NCBI GenBank assembly: GCA_001003855.1
Contig: LCPX01000020.1
Span: 1-12,466, forward strand
Length of the DNA: 12,466 nt
From: Candidatus Moranbacteria bacterium GW2011_GWE1_49_15
GTDB lineage: Bacteria; Patescibacteriota; Minisyncoccia; Moranbacterales; GWC2-37-73
Reading direction: 5' to 3'
Shown here piece after piece: positions 1 through 6,627 of this stretch; position 1 is the stretch's first letter; each line of letters begins with the position of its first letter. The notes beneath the pieces were generated by a model. That model was not told where the DNA came from, made no database searches, and saw only the letters and a program-made list of their open reading frames with translations. The position numbers were made by a program, and so were the translations under genes.

Positions 1-459
1 TTCGAGATACCGCTCACCGACATCATCGTCAATTTCCATGACGACCTCAAGAGCGCGACCTCGGGCTACGCTTCGATGAATTATGAATTCGTCGGATACC
101 GTCCTTCGGATTTGGTGAAGCTGGACATCCTGCTGGCCGGGGAAAAAGTCGAAGCACTTTCGCGTATCGTTCCTAAGGAGAAAGCGCATGCCGAAGGGTC
201 GGTCATCGTGACCAAACTCAAAGATGCGATTCCGAGGCAGAACTTCGCCATCGCGGTGCAGGCCGTGATCGGGGGAAAAGTCGTGGCTCGCGAAACGATC
301 AAGCCGTACCGCAAGGACGTGATTTCCGGGCTATATGGAGGAGATGTGACCAGGAAGAACAAACTCTTGGACAAGCAGAAGAAAGGAAAAAAGAAGATGG
401 GAAACATCGGGAAAGTGAACGTTCCGTCCGAAGCCTATCTGGCGGTCCTCAAAAGATAA
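1..459 (+). CDS. lepA: Elongation factor 4 (LepA), C-terminal part
   Basis: The reading frame is open from the first base, so the gene starts outside the window and only the last 152 residues are present. They hold the hallmark end of LepA/EF4: a GYAS-x-(N/D)YEF-x-GYRPSDLVKLDIL block near residues 23-45, an IPRQNF block, an ARETIKPYRKDV block, and the basic tail YGGDVTRKNKLLDKQKKGKK that precedes the usual end AYLAVLK. LepA is a translational GTPase that acts on stalled or mistranslocated ribosomes in the cytoplasm. The GTPase domain lies upstream and cannot be judged. The internal ATG at 76 is not the start, because conserved LepA sequence continues before it. Identification is very secure from motif recognition. 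Confidence 0.96.
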   Translation, partial: FEIPLTDIIVNFHDDLKSATSGYASMNYEFVGYRPSDLVKLDILLAGEKVEALSRIVPKEKAHAEGSVIVTKLKDAIPRQNFAIAVQAVIGGKVVARETIKPYRKDVISGLYGGDVTRKNKLLDKQKKGKKKMGNIGKVNVPSEAYLAVLKR

Positions 460-462
460 AAA

Positions 463-476
463 CGGGGTTTACCCCG
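463..476 (+). terminator. Short hairpin after lepA
   Basis: CGGGGT, two bases, then ACCCCG form a 6-bp GC-rich stem four bases after the lepA stop. No T-run follows (the next bases are GCTTGCCC), and the -35 box of the next promoter begins three bases later. It may be a weak terminator or only a stabilising 3' hairpin. Confidence 0.35.
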
Positions 477-478
477 GC

Positions 479-507
479 TTGCCCTGAGGTAAATATCAAT
501 TTATAAT
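479..507 (+). promoter_or_regulatory. Sigma-70-type promoter placing transcription start at the ATG of the 514 gene
   Basis: TTGCCC at 479-484, a 17-base spacer, and a perfect TATAAT at 502-507. Six bases separate the -10 box from the ATG at 514, so the expected first transcribed base is the A of that start codon, giving a leaderless mRNA. The promoter would serve the operon 514-2156. The -10 is perfect; the -35 matches TTGACA only in part. Confidence 0.7.
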
Positions 508-513
508 GCAAAT

Positions 514-627
514 ATGGGTTCGAAAAGATTCAAAAAAAGAATACGCATAGTCTGGATCGTCATCTCCGTGTTGGCGGTCATATCCATGGTCGGTTTTTCC
601 ATGGCGCCTATGTTCAATCTTTACTAA
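514..627 (+). CDS. Small single-pass membrane protein, 37 residues
   Basis: A 37-codon frame beginning ATG GGT TCG AAA and ending in TAA. The product has a strongly basic N-terminus (GSKRFKKRIRI), a hydrophobic helix at about residues 12-32 (VWIVISVLAVISMVGF) and a short tail ending FNLY, so the inferred topology is positive end inside. A near-consensus promoter ends six bases before the ATG, and the next gene starts nine bases after the stop, which makes it the first gene of a three-gene operon with an FtsB-like protein and a parvulin. Function is unknown; its place next to a septum protein suggests an envelope or division role, but that is only context. The basic N-terminus, clean helix and promoter position argue that it is a real gene despite its size. 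Confidence 0.75.
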   Translation: MGSKRFKKRIRIVWIVISVLAVISMVGFSMAPMFNLY

Positions 628-636
628 ACAAAAAAG

Positions 637-1023
637 ATGAAAAAGAAATTCTCCTTCGCAATGGTCCTTTTCGTGATCGGCGCCGCGGCGGCGGTTTACG
701 TGGTTTATGTGGCCGGCAAAGAGGCTTATAGGAGCGCGAGGATTGAGAAGGAAATTGAAGCCTTGAAGATGGAGGCTGAAAAAATAAGGACCGATAACGG
801 TAATCTGCGCGAAAAGATCGCCTATCTGGATACGGACGAGTTCAGGGAGAAGGTAGCCAAGGAAAAACTCAACCTCAAAAAAGAAGACGAGCAGGTCGTC
901 GAGATAAGGCCGGTCACGGCCATTTCCGAAGAAGAGGTCTTGGGCGCGTCGCAAGGGACGACGGCCCCGGTCGAGGAAGAAAAGAATTATATGAAATGGT
1001 GGCGTAAATTCTTCAGCATATAA
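637..1023 (+). CDS. Septum formation initiator family protein (FtsB/DivIC-like)
   Basis: 128 residues with the FtsB/DivIC layout: a short cytoplasmic start (MKKKF), one transmembrane helix at about 6-26, and a coiled coil at about 34-62 (IEKEIEALKMEAEKIRTDN). The family's post-coil motif follows at about 64-85, where DTDEFREKVAKEKLNLKKEDE matches the usual pattern of Tyr/Phe, Ala-(Arg/Lys)-Glu-Lys-Leu and then a Glu-rich turn. FtsB-type proteins sit in the divisome and help trigger septal peptidoglycan synthesis. The C-terminal extension is acidic and ends in an aromatic/basic patch (MKWWRKFF) that could touch the membrane. The ATG is nine bases after the stop of the upstream small gene and has no SD, like most genes here. 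The family call is secure; the choice between FtsB, FtsL and DivIC is not. Confidence 0.85.
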   Translation: MKKKFSFAMVLFVIGAAAAVYVVYVAGKEAYRSARIEKEIEALKMEAEKIRTDNGNLREKIAYLDTDEFREKVAKEKLNLKKEDEQVVEIRPVTAISEEEVLGASQGTTAPVEEEKNYMKWWRKFFSI

Positions 1024-1049
1024 GGACGGCATGAGGATATAAAACAAAT

Positions 1050-2156
1050 ATGGAAAAAGAAGCGGAAAAAACGGAAAACGGATCGGATATCCAAGGTGGA
1101 AAAGCCAAGAAAGTCAGTTTCAGGACCTTGGCTATTTCGTCGGGCTTAATCCTTTCCGTTCTGTTCGCCGCCGGTGTCGGCATAATATATTTCGTCTCTC
1201 CCGATGAGAACACCCCCTTGGGAAGGTTCGTCGGGCGCTTTTCCTATCCGGCCGCGGTTATCGACGGCAAGAGCGTCGTGTATACCTCGCAGGTAGACGA
1301 GAATTTGGAGGCGGTGAAAAACTTTTATGAAAGGGAAGACGTTTCGAAGACCGGCATGCGGGCTGATTTTTCGACCGAAGAAGGGAGGAAACGTCTCAAG
1401 ATAAAAGAGAAGGAAATTTTGAACAAGATCATAGAGGACAAGGCCATCGAGATTTTGGCTAAAAAAGAGAAAATCGTGGTCACCAAGGAGGACGTGGACA
1501 AGGCCGTGGACGGCGAGTTGGAAAAATACGGCAACAAGAAAGAGGTGTCTGAGAACATGCAGAACCTATACGGTTGGAACATCGAGCAATTCAAAACCAA
1601 AATAGTCGCGCCTGGGATTTACAGCCAGGAACTCAGGAGGATCATTTCCGCTGAACTTGAATCGGACGAGGGCGCGCGGGAGATTATCGGGAAAGCCAAA
1701 CGGGAACTCGACAACGGAACGGATTTTTCCGAAGTGGCGCGTATGTATTCGCAAGGATCCTCGGCCCAGGATGGCGGGGAATTCGGATGGATCGCCAAGG
1801 AGCAGTTGGTGGCGGAAGTGGCCGAAAAAATATTCGGCGGAGATTTCCCGGTTAATCCTGACAAAAAGAAAACTGAAATAATCGAGAGTCCTCTCGGATT
1901 CCACATAATCAAGGTTGAAGAGATGAAGAAGGAGAACGGAACGGACCTTGCGAGGATAAAGCAGATATTCGCCAGAAAGAAGACGTTCGGAGATTGGTTG
2001 GAAGAGCGCATGAAGGAGATGAATATCAACGTTCTGGACAAGGAATATCAATGGGACAAGGAGAATGGCATAGTCATTTTCAAAGACGAAGGGATGAGAA
2101 ATTTCGAGAAAGAGACGTATGAAAAATGGGAGGGGGACATTTCCGTGATGTTCTAG
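1050..2156 (+). CDS. Membrane-anchored parvulin-type peptidylprolyl isomerase (PrsA/SurA-like)
   Basis: 368 residues. An acidic/basic cytoplasmic head is followed by a transmembrane helix at about 24-49, an uncleaved anchor with no lipobox. Next is a helical SurA-N-like chaperone region at about 110-200 (EILNKIIEDKAIEILAKKE and the GWNIEQFK motif), then a rotamase core at about 207-290 with the parvulin landmarks DFSEVARMYSQ, DGGEFGWI and SPLGFHIIKVEE. PrsA/SurA proteins help secreted proteins fold outside the cytoplasmic membrane. The usual first strand of the domain, with its conserved His (RHIL-type), is missing before the core. A similar-looking strand, ARIKQIFARKKTFGDWL, lies after it at about 301-317, so the domain may be permuted and its isomerase activity uncertain. 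The gene is 26 bases after the septum gene, in the same operon, and has no SD. Confidence 0.85.
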   Translation: MEKEAEKTENGSDIQGGKAKKVSFRTLAISSGLILSVLFAAGVGIIYFVSPDENTPLGRFVGRFSYPAAVIDGKSVVYTSQVDENLEAVKNFYEREDVSKTGMRADFSTEEGRKRLKIKEKEILNKIIEDKAIEILAKKEKIVVTKEDVDKAVDGELEKYGNKKEVSENMQNLYGWNIEQFKTKIVAPGIYSQELRRIISAELESDEGAREIIGKAKRELDNGTDFSEVARMYSQGSSAQDGGEFGWIAKEQLVAEVAEKIFGGDFPVNPDKKKTEIIESPLGFHIIKVEEMKKENGTDLARIKQIFARKKTFGDWLEERMKEMNINVLDKEYQWDKENGIVIFKDEGMRNFEKETYEKWEGDISVMF

Positions 2157-2219
2157 ATCGGCAAGGCGCGGAAGTCCCGATTTAAATTTATTCGGTAATT
2201 AATTAAATTAAAAAAATAT

Positions 2220-2399
2220 ATGCCAAAACCAACAGTGAACGAGGATCTTTGCATCGGATGCGGAACTTGCGAGTCCCTCTGCCCTAATGTCTTCAAGATC
2301 GAGAACGGCAAGTCGCACGTGATAGCTGAGGATTGCGGTGACTGCAATTGCCAGGAGACCGTGGACAGCTGTCCGGTAAACGCCATCTCCATAGAGTAG
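2220..2399 (+). CDS. Ferredoxin, single [4Fe-4S] type, 59 residues
   Basis: A small ferredoxin that starts ATG CCA AAA CCA and ends in TAG. The N-terminal half has C11-x2-C14-x2-C17-x3-C21-P and the C-terminal half has C51-P. Compared with the Thermotoga-type 60-residue ferredoxin, C11, C14, C17 and C51 would ligate one [4Fe-4S] cluster, while C21 and a middle cysteine would be the disulfide or vestigial pair. Three further cysteines, C39, C42 and C44 (DCGDCNC), lie where the second-cluster motif would be, but their spacing is not C-x2-C-x2-C. It is a soluble cytoplasmic electron carrier; no redox partner is encoded nearby. The start is preceded by an AT-rich leader without an SD. The family call is very secure; the cluster count is an inference. 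Confidence 0.93.
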   Translation: MPKPTVNEDLCIGCGTCESLCPNVFKIENGKSHVIAEDCGDCNCQETVDSCPVNAISIE

Positions 2400-2644
2400 T
2401 TTCCCGCCTTTCGCCGCAATAGATAGTTTTTCGGTTAAGCTCGACTTCTGATGCGGAGTTGGGTTTTAGCCGTCCAAGGAAACGTCGAACAGTGATGAAA
2501 ATTTAAAAACGCCAGATATGTATTAATAGGGTGTCAGGCATTTTGTTTGGAATATATCTTAATTGGAAATATGGGATTTATCTGAGCGGGACAACGGACC
2601 CATGACGGTTCGTGACGCGCCCATTCGAATCCCCCTTACCGGAC
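2400..2644. other. Gene-free stretch between ferredoxin and htrA
   Basis: About 245 bases without a convincing coding frame. It holds a possible GU-rich terminator hairpin (2441-2467) and AT-rich sequence around 2500-2580 that probably contains the htrA promoter; TATCTT at 2555-2560 is a possible -10 box, but I see no good -35. Frames opening at ATG 2571 (five codons with stop) and ATG 2602 (17 codons with stop) are too short to support. No tRNA cloverleaf was found. Confidence 0.5.
2441..2467 (+). terminator. Possible weak terminator after the ferredoxin gene
   Basis: TCGACTTC, a 6-base loop, and GGAGTTGG pair over eight positions, four of them G-U or U-G, followed by G and four T. It lies 42 bases past the ferredoxin stop. 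The pairing is weak and the T-run short. Confidence 0.35.
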
Positions 2645-3892
2645 ATGGATAATATCAATAATGGGAAAAAAGTCACGACGTCGGAGCCGGTCGAAAAAAA
2701 GAAATCCGCTCCCCTTAGGTCGGCAGTTTTGATTTTCGGGATAATCCTGTTCTCCTCGTTTTTCGGTGCGGTTTTCGGATTTATGGCCGGCGGGATTTCG
2801 GGGGTCTTCGACGGAGGCCTGCTCCAGAGCAAATTGAGGAGCATCGGCATCAGTGAAAGGATAATAAATACCGAGACGATAGTCGTGGAGGATTCCGAGG
2901 TCATCAGCGTGGTGAAGCGTTCTTCTCCAGCGGTGGTCAGCATAGCCGTCACCAAAGAAATTCCGAATCTGCGGAATTTCGACTTTTTCGGTTTCGAGAT
3001 ACCGGACGAAGGAGACACCCAGAGGCAGGAAATAGGAGGAGGATCCGGATTCTTCGTCTCCCAAGACGGTATGATAGCCACGAACAGGCATGTGGTAGAA
3101 GATACCGACGCGGAATATACCGTCATCACCAATGACGGAACCGAATTTCCAGCCAGCGTTTTGGCAAGGGATCCGGTCCATGATATCGCTATTATAAAAA
3201 TCGACGGAACCGATTTCCCGATCCTGCCCATAGGGGATTCCGACTCCATCCAAATCGGGCAGACCGTCATAGCCATAGGCAATTCCTTGGGTGAATTTCT
3301 CAATACCGTCAGTAGGGGCATAGTTTCCGGTCTCGGGAGGACGGTCATAGCCGGAACTGATTTCGGATCGGCTCCGGAGAGGTTGACTGACATAATCCAG
3401 ACGGATGCCGCCATAAATCCTGGAAACTCTGGGGGGCCGCTCATAAACATACAGGGCGAAGTGGTGGGTATGAATGTCGCCATGGCCAGGGGCGCCCAAA
3501 ACATAGGGTTCGCGCTTCCGGTGAATCAGATAAAGAAAGTCATAAACCAGGTCAAAGAAACCGGCCGAATATCGGTGCCTTTTCTGGGGGTAAGATACAT
3601 CCCCTTGAGCGCGGAATTGCAGGAAAACAACGATCTGCCTTTCGATTACGGGGTTTTGGTCCAAAGAGGCAGTACCTTGTCCGAATTGGCCGTCATTCCT
3701 GGTTCCCCGGCGGACAAAGCCGGGATTATGGAAAACGACATAATTTTGGAAATCGACGGCAAGAGGATCAGCGAGCAGAACCAGCTCGGAGATTTGATTT
3801 CCGAACATAACGTCGGGGACGCCGTCAAGTTGAAAATTTGGCAAAAAGGCGTCGAGAAGGAAATCCAAGTGATCCTGGAAGAGAGAAGCTGA
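2645..3892 (+). CDS. HtrA/Deg-type serine protease with one PDZ domain
   Basis: 415 residues from ATG 2645. A GTG at 2612 would add 11 residues; I prefer the ATG because every other gene here starts with ATG, and neither site has an SD. A cytoplasmic lysine-rich head is followed by a membrane anchor at about 25-51. The trypsin-like domain at about 80-300 has an intact triad: His149 in TNRHVV, Asp180 in HDIAIIKI and Ser262 in NPGNSGGPL, plus the GSGFFVS and AIGNSLGEF motifs. One PDZ domain at about 310-410 carries GSPADKAGIMENDIILEIDGK. HtrA proteases degrade or remodel misfolded proteins on the outer side of the cytoplasmic membrane. It appears to be a single transcription unit closed by the hairpin at 3917-3960. 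It is the catalytically intact counterpart of the 7425 protein. Identification is secure. Confidence 0.93.
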   Translation: MDNINNGKKVTTSEPVEKKKSAPLRSAVLIFGIILFSSFFGAVFGFMAGGISGVFDGGLLQSKLRSIGISERIINTETIVVEDSEVISVVKRSSPAVVSIAVTKEIPNLRNFDFFGFEIPDEGDTQRQEIGGGSGFFVSQDGMIATNRHVVEDTDAEYTVITNDGTEFPASVLARDPVHDIAIIKIDGTDFPILPIGDSDSIQIGQTVIAIGNSLGEFLNTVSRGIVSGLGRTVIAGTDFGSAPERLTDIIQTDAAINPGNSGGPLINIQGEVVGMNVAMARGAQNIGFALPVNQIKKVINQVKETGRISVPFLGVRYIPLSAELQENNDLPFDYGVLVQRGSTLSELAVIPGSPADKAGIMENDIILEIDGKRISEQNQLGDLISEHNVGDAVKLKIWQKGVEKEIQVILEERS

Positions 3893-3916
3893 AGTTCAAA
3901 AAGTTCGAAACATCAA

Positions 3917-3960
3917 ATCCGGGATCCGGAACAAATTCGAATATCCCGGATATGTTTTTT
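3917..3960 (+). terminator. Hairpin between htrA and clpB, probable terminator
   Basis: ATCCGGGAT at 3917-3925 and ATCCCGGAT at 3943-3951 form a perfect 9-bp stem around a 17-base loop, followed by ATG and six T. It lies 24 bases after the htrA stop and 38 bases before the clpB ATG. The long loop is unusual for a terminator, so an operator role for clpB cannot be excluded. It does not match the CIRCE heat-shock element. Confidence 0.6.
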
Positions 3961-3989
3961 GGAAATTAGATTTTAGGATTTTAAAAAAT

Positions 3990-6602
3990 ATGGATATTGG
4001 AAAATACACTACAAAGAGTCAGGAAGTGCTCCGCAAATCCCAGGAAATAGCGGTTTCCATGGGGCAACAGCAGGTGGACGTCTTCCATTTTTTGAACGCG
4101 CTCATATCCCAGGAGGGATCGATCGTGGGTGTCATTTTGGAAAAATTCAACGTGGACATGGACAGGATGAGAAAAGCCACCTTGGCCGAAATCCAGAAAT
4201 ATCCCAAAGGCGTGCCGGCCGGCATAGGGCAGGTTTTCGTCACGCCCGGATTGATCCAGATCCTGGAACAGGCCGAAAAGGAGATGGTGAAGATCGGCGA
4301 CGAATTCGTTTCCACGGAACATCTGTTGCTGGCGTTGCTGAGCTTCAATTCACCGGCAAAGAAATTTTTGGACGGATTCAAGGTCGGATATGAAGAGACG
4401 CTCAAGATAATCTCGCAAGTCAGGGGTGCGCAGAGGGTGGACTCCCCCGAACCGGAAGGGAAATTCCAGGTGATCGAGAAATACACAATAAATCTGACGG
4501 AGTTGGCCCGCAATGACAAGATAGATCCCGTTATAGGAAGAGACGAGGAAATCCGCAGGGTTATGCAGGTCCTCAGCCGCCGGACAAAAAACAATCCGGT
4601 GCTTATCGGCGAGGCGGGAACCGGAAAAACCGCGATAGTGGAAGGGCTGGCGCAGAGGATCGCTTCCGGCGACGTTCCGGAAAACCTTAAGAACAAGGAG
4701 ATCGTCTCGCTCGATCTGGGAGCGCTGTTGGCCGGAGCGAAATTCCGCGGGGAATTTGAGGATCGGCTCAAGGCTATTTTGAAAGAGACCGAAAGGGCGG
4801 CCGGAAAATACATCCTGTTCATAGACGAGCTGCATACGTTGGTCGGGGCGGGAGCCACTGAAGGTTCGTTGGACGCTTCCAATATGCTCAAGCCCGCCTT
4901 GGCCAGAGGGAGACTGCGGACCATCGGGGCGACGACGACAAAGGAATATCAGAAATACATCGAGAAAGATGCCGCTTTGGAAAGAAGGTTCCAGCCTGTC
5001 TACGTGAGCGAACCGTCCACCGAGGACACCGTCGCTATTTTGCGCGGGATAAAGGAGAAGTATGAGCTCCACCACGGAGTCAAGATTACCGACGAAGCGA
5101 TCCAATCGTCCGTAACCCTTTCGCAAAGGTATATTTCGGACAGGTTCTTGCCGGATAAGGCGGTGGACCTCATCGATGAGGCGGCTTCCGCCCGCAGGAT
5201 GGAGATCGATTCCATGCCGACGGAGATAGACCAATTGGAAAGGTCCATACGCAGGCTTGAAATCGAGAAGAAAGCCTTGCAGAAGGAGAAAAACAAGGAC
5301 ACCCAAAGGCAAATCCGCCATATCAACAAGGAATTGGCCGAACTCAAGGAGAAAGCCAATTCTTTGACGCTGCAATGGAGGACCGAAAAGGATCTGATCA
5401 CCCAAAGCAGACAGCACAAGAAGGATATCGACAAATTGAAATCCGAAGCGGAGATGGCCGAACGGAAAGGTGAATTGGACAAGGTCGCGGAAATCCGTTA
5501 CGGCAAGATTCCTGAGTTGGAGAAGAAGATGAAGGAAGAGGAGAAAAAGCTCAATAAGATCCAGAAGGAAAACTCCATCCTCAAAGAAGAAATCACCGAG
5601 GAAGACATCGCGCGGGTTGTTTCACGCTGGACCGGCATACCTTTGACCAAGATGCTCCAGGGCGAAACTGAAAAATTGGCGCATATGGAAGACGAGCTAG
5701 CCAAGCGCGTCGTGGGCCAGGACGAAGCGATCAGGGTGGCGGCCAACGCCATCAGGAGGTCGAGGGCCGGAATCTCCGAAGAGAACAAACCCATAGGTTC
5801 TTTCATTTTCCTGGGACCGACCGGAGTGGGTAAGACCGAATTGGCCAAGACTTTGGCGGAATTTATGTTCAACGATCCCAAGGCGCTGATAAGGCTGGAC
5901 ATGAGCGAATATATGGAAGCGCATTCGACCGCCAAGCTCATCGGTTCTCCTCCCGGGTACGTCGGTTACGAGGAAGGAGGGCAGCTTACCGAGCTCATCA
6001 GGAGACATCCCTACAGCGTGATACTGTTCGACGAGATCGAGAAGGCGCATCCGCAGGTGTTCAACATACTTTTGCAGATTTTGGACGACGGAAGACTGAC
6101 CGATTCCAAGGGGCGCGCGGTCAACTTCAAAAACACGGTGGTCGTCATGACTTCCAACGTCGGTTCGGACATCATCTATAAATCCCAATCGTTGGGCTTC
6201 CGCGAAGACGGCAAGGAAGACGGGTTGGGGGAGGGGGAGATGCGCTCAAAGGTCATGGCGAGTCTGCGGGAAAGCTTCAAACCGGAATTCCTCAACAGGG
6301 TCGACGAGATAATCATCTTCCATCCCCTCAACAAGAAAGTGCTGGAAAAGATAGTCGATCTCCAATTGAAAAATGTCCAGGAGAGATTGGCGAAAAAGAA
6401 CATAACGCTCAAGATGCAGGCCTCCGTGAAGGCCTATCTGACGGACAAGGGATATGATCCGGTCTATGGGGCCAGGCCGTTGAAAAGGGTCATCCAGAAC
6501 GAGATCTTGGATGAGCTTGCTTTAAAAATTATAGAAGGTAAAATAGGAGATGGAGACAAAGTGAAAGTGTCTCTCGAAAATAACCGGATAGCATTCTCCT
6601 GA
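3990..6602 (+). CDS. clpB: ATP-dependent protein disaggregase ClpB
   Basis: 870 residues, the normal ClpB length. The order is: N-domain at 1-145; first AAA+ ring domain with Walker A GEAGTGKT at 207-214, Walker B ILFIDE at 275-280, pore loop KFRG at 251-254 and Arg finger region RR at 332-333; a long coiled-coil middle domain at about 405-535, which separates ClpB from ClpC and ClpA; second AAA+ domain with Walker A GPTGVGKT at 609-616, pore loop GYVG at 656-659, Walker B VILFDE at 677-682 and sensor-2 GARPLKR at 827-833. ClpB threads aggregated proteins through its hexamer with ATP, together with DnaK. Oddly, an LGF tripeptide (735-737) lies in a small insertion where ClpC has its ClpP-binding loop. 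No SD and no clear promoter were found. The ClpB call is very secure. Confidence 0.95.
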   Translation: MDIGKYTTKSQEVLRKSQEIAVSMGQQQVDVFHFLNALISQEGSIVGVILEKFNVDMDRMRKATLAEIQKYPKGVPAGIGQVFVTPGLIQILEQAEKEMVKIGDEFVSTEHLLLALLSFNSPAKKFLDGFKVGYEETLKIISQVRGAQRVDSPEPEGKFQVIEKYTINLTELARNDKIDPVIGRDEEIRRVMQVLSRRTKNNPVLIGEAGTGKTAIVEGLAQRIASGDVPENLKNKEIVSLDLGALLAGAKFRGEFEDRLKAILKETERAAGKYILFIDELHTLVGAGATEGSLDASNMLKPALARGRLRTIGATTTKEYQKYIEKDAALERRFQPVYVSEPSTEDTVAILRGIKEKYELHHGVKITDEAIQSSVTLSQRYISDRFLPDKAVDLIDEAASARRMEIDSMPTEIDQLERSIRRLEIEKKALQKEKNKDTQRQIRHINKELAELKEKANSLTLQWRTEKDLITQSRQHKKDIDKLKSEAEMAERKGELDKVAEIRYGKIPELEKKMKEEEKKLNKIQKENSILKEEITEEDIARVVSRWTGIPLTKMLQGETEKLAHMEDELAKRVVGQDEAIRVAANAIRRSRAGISEENKPIGSFIFLGPTGVGKTELAKTLAEFMFNDPKALIRLDMSEYMEAHSTAKLIGSPPGYVGYEEGGQLTELIRRHPYSVILFDEIEKAHPQVFNILLQILDDGRLTDSKGRAVNFKNTVVVMTSNVGSDIIYKSQSLGFREDGKEDGLGEGEMRSKVMASLRESFKPEFLNRVDEIIIFHPLNKKVLEKIVDLQLKNVQERLAKKNITLKMQASVKAYLTDKGYDPVYGARPLKRVIQNEILDELALKIIEGKIGDGDKVKVSLENNRIAFS

Positions 6603-6627
6603 AAGGGAGTTCGAACTAAAACAAACT

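Noticed and set aside
2590..2640. Possible tRNA T-arm suggested by ATTCGAATCCCCC near 2622-2634
   Set aside because: No matching GGG strand for the T stem and no acceptor, D or anticodon stems around it; it overlaps the htrA start region.
2636..3868. Long antisense frame (410 residues) opposite htrA, and a second at 2578-3504
   Set aside because: Both lie opposite an unmistakable HtrA protease; their translations are Arg/Asp- or Ser/Pro-rich shadow compositions with no domain signature.
3917..3951. CIRCE (HrcA) operator before clpB
   Set aside because: The repeat sequence and spacing do not match the TTAGCACTC-N9-GAGTGCTAA element.
3982..3987. TTGGAA / TAAAAA as a clpB promoter at 3959-3987
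   Set aside because: The -10 would end two bases before the ATG, so transcription would start inside the coding sequence.
4350..5417. Long minus-strand frame (355 residues) opposite clpB
   Set aside because: It is fully inside conserved ClpB coding sequence and its translation has no recognisable motif; a shadow of the codon bias.
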